Below are positions 6,026 through 6,337 of a stretch of 6,337 bases of DNA, piece after piece. A program made the position numbers and the translations under genes. The notes below the pieces were generated by a model that saw only the letters and a list, made by a program, of their open reading frames with translations, was not told the origin of the DNA and made no database searches. The stretch lies in assembly GCA_024275095.1 (NCBI GenBank), contig JAJRZV010000089.1:1-6337 (forward strand), given 5' to 3'. The first letter of the stretch is position 1. Every line of letters starts with the position of its first letter. The DNA is from a bacterium (lineage in GTDB: Bacteria > JAJRZV01).

Positions 6026-6337
6026 TTAAAAGGGTATGTCCTGGGCCCAGTGTTGTCCTGTGCTGGTGTGCCGGATCCAGGTGTAAAGTTCGGGATAGAT
6101 TTCCTTCCGGGCCGGTGGTGAGGCGATGACACTCAAATGACCGTATTCCCTTGAAAACAGGCTCTCTCGCGAAAGGAGAAGAAAGCTTGATGACCGCCCG
6201 ATTTTTTTGACGACTTCATAGGTGAGGTAATAGGGGGTTACATTATCAAGCTGCCCGACAATGACGGTAAAGGATGAAAGGCGCTTTAAGGTCCGCAGAA
6301 GTTTCTGATGATTGAATAAAAAATTGTCACCCGTGTG
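6026..6337 (-). CDS. Alpha/beta-hydrolase-like protein, C-terminal 103 codons (5' end outside window)
   Basis: Reading the minus strand from 6337, the frame stays open for 103 codons to a TAA at 6026-6028. The fragment contains SSFTVIVGQLDNVTP (residues about 21-35) and REYGHLSVIASPPARKEIYP (about 63-82), followed by ELYTWI. A hydrophobic strand leading to G.LD..TP and then a GH motif with a helix ending in W is the usual layout of the acid and histidine parts of an alpha/beta-hydrolase catalytic triad, here Asp31 and His67 of the fragment. The nucleophile would lie beyond the window, so lipase, esterase and PHA-synthase-like relatives cannot be separated. The gene faces rpsT tail to tail. 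The frame is clear; the family call is moderate. Confidence 0.75.
   Translation of the reverse strand, partial: HTGDNFLFNHQKLLRTLKRLSSFTVIVGQLDNVTPYYLTYEVVKKIGRSSSFLLLSRESLFSREYGHLSVIASPPARKEIYPELYTWIRHTSTGQHWAQDIPF

Noticed and set aside
6001-6050. Possible bidirectional terminator between rpsT and the hydrolase gene.
   Set aside because: There is a T-run at 6022-6027 and a palindrome CTGGGCCCAG at 6041-6050, but no hairpin with a loop directly before a T-tract on either strand.

Overview
The window looks like a chromosomal segment from a Gram-negative bacterium. It has a bacterial-type ribosomal protein bS20 gene, a large lipoprotein with a LAGC lipobox, and a surface protein that ends in a Cys-containing C-terminal sorting-type signal. 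That protein style (long Cys-bearing extracellular proteins, Ig-like modules, FG-GAP propellers, CTERM-like tails) fits environmental Desulfobacterota/Myxococcota-like lineages, but nothing here fixes the taxon. The host genes look moderately GC-rich, while the transposase gene is visibly AT-rich.

Layout. Bases 1-2253 (+) hold the 3' part of a large exported protein: a helical and Cys-containing body, two Ig-like modules, and a C-terminal membrane anchor with an Arg/Lys tail. After a 124-bp gap, 2378-4489 (+) encodes a 703-aa predicted lipoprotein with a Big_5-like Ig domain, a beta-sandwich middle and FG-GAP repeats carrying two calcium-binding DxNxDG loops. Bases 4501-5656 are a 1156-bp insertion element. 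It has 24-bp terminal inverted repeats (23/24 identical) and one gene on the minus strand, a 320-aa HUH/Y1 transposase of the REP-associated (RAYT/IS200-like) type fused to a domain resembling DnaA domain IV. Bases 5731-6000 (+) are rpsT (bS20). Bases 6026-6337 (-) are the C-terminal 103 codons of an alpha/beta-hydrolase-like protein that runs off the window and converges on rpsT.

The element is the most interesting part. It lies inside a perfect 9-bp inverted repeat (ACCCCCCAA / TTGGGGGGT), so it may have entered the loop of a pre-existing hairpin between the lipoprotein gene and rpsT. Its left end is preceded by two extra GGGGTC units, and the stop codon of the lipoprotein gene overlaps the first of these. 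The element also leaves only 74 bp for the proximal promoter and leader of rpsT.

The two large plus-strand genes both encode cell-envelope or surface proteins and may work in the same compartment. The sequence gives no enzymatic role for either. The transposase is a mobile passenger, and rpsT and the hydrolase are unrelated housekeeping or metabolic genes.
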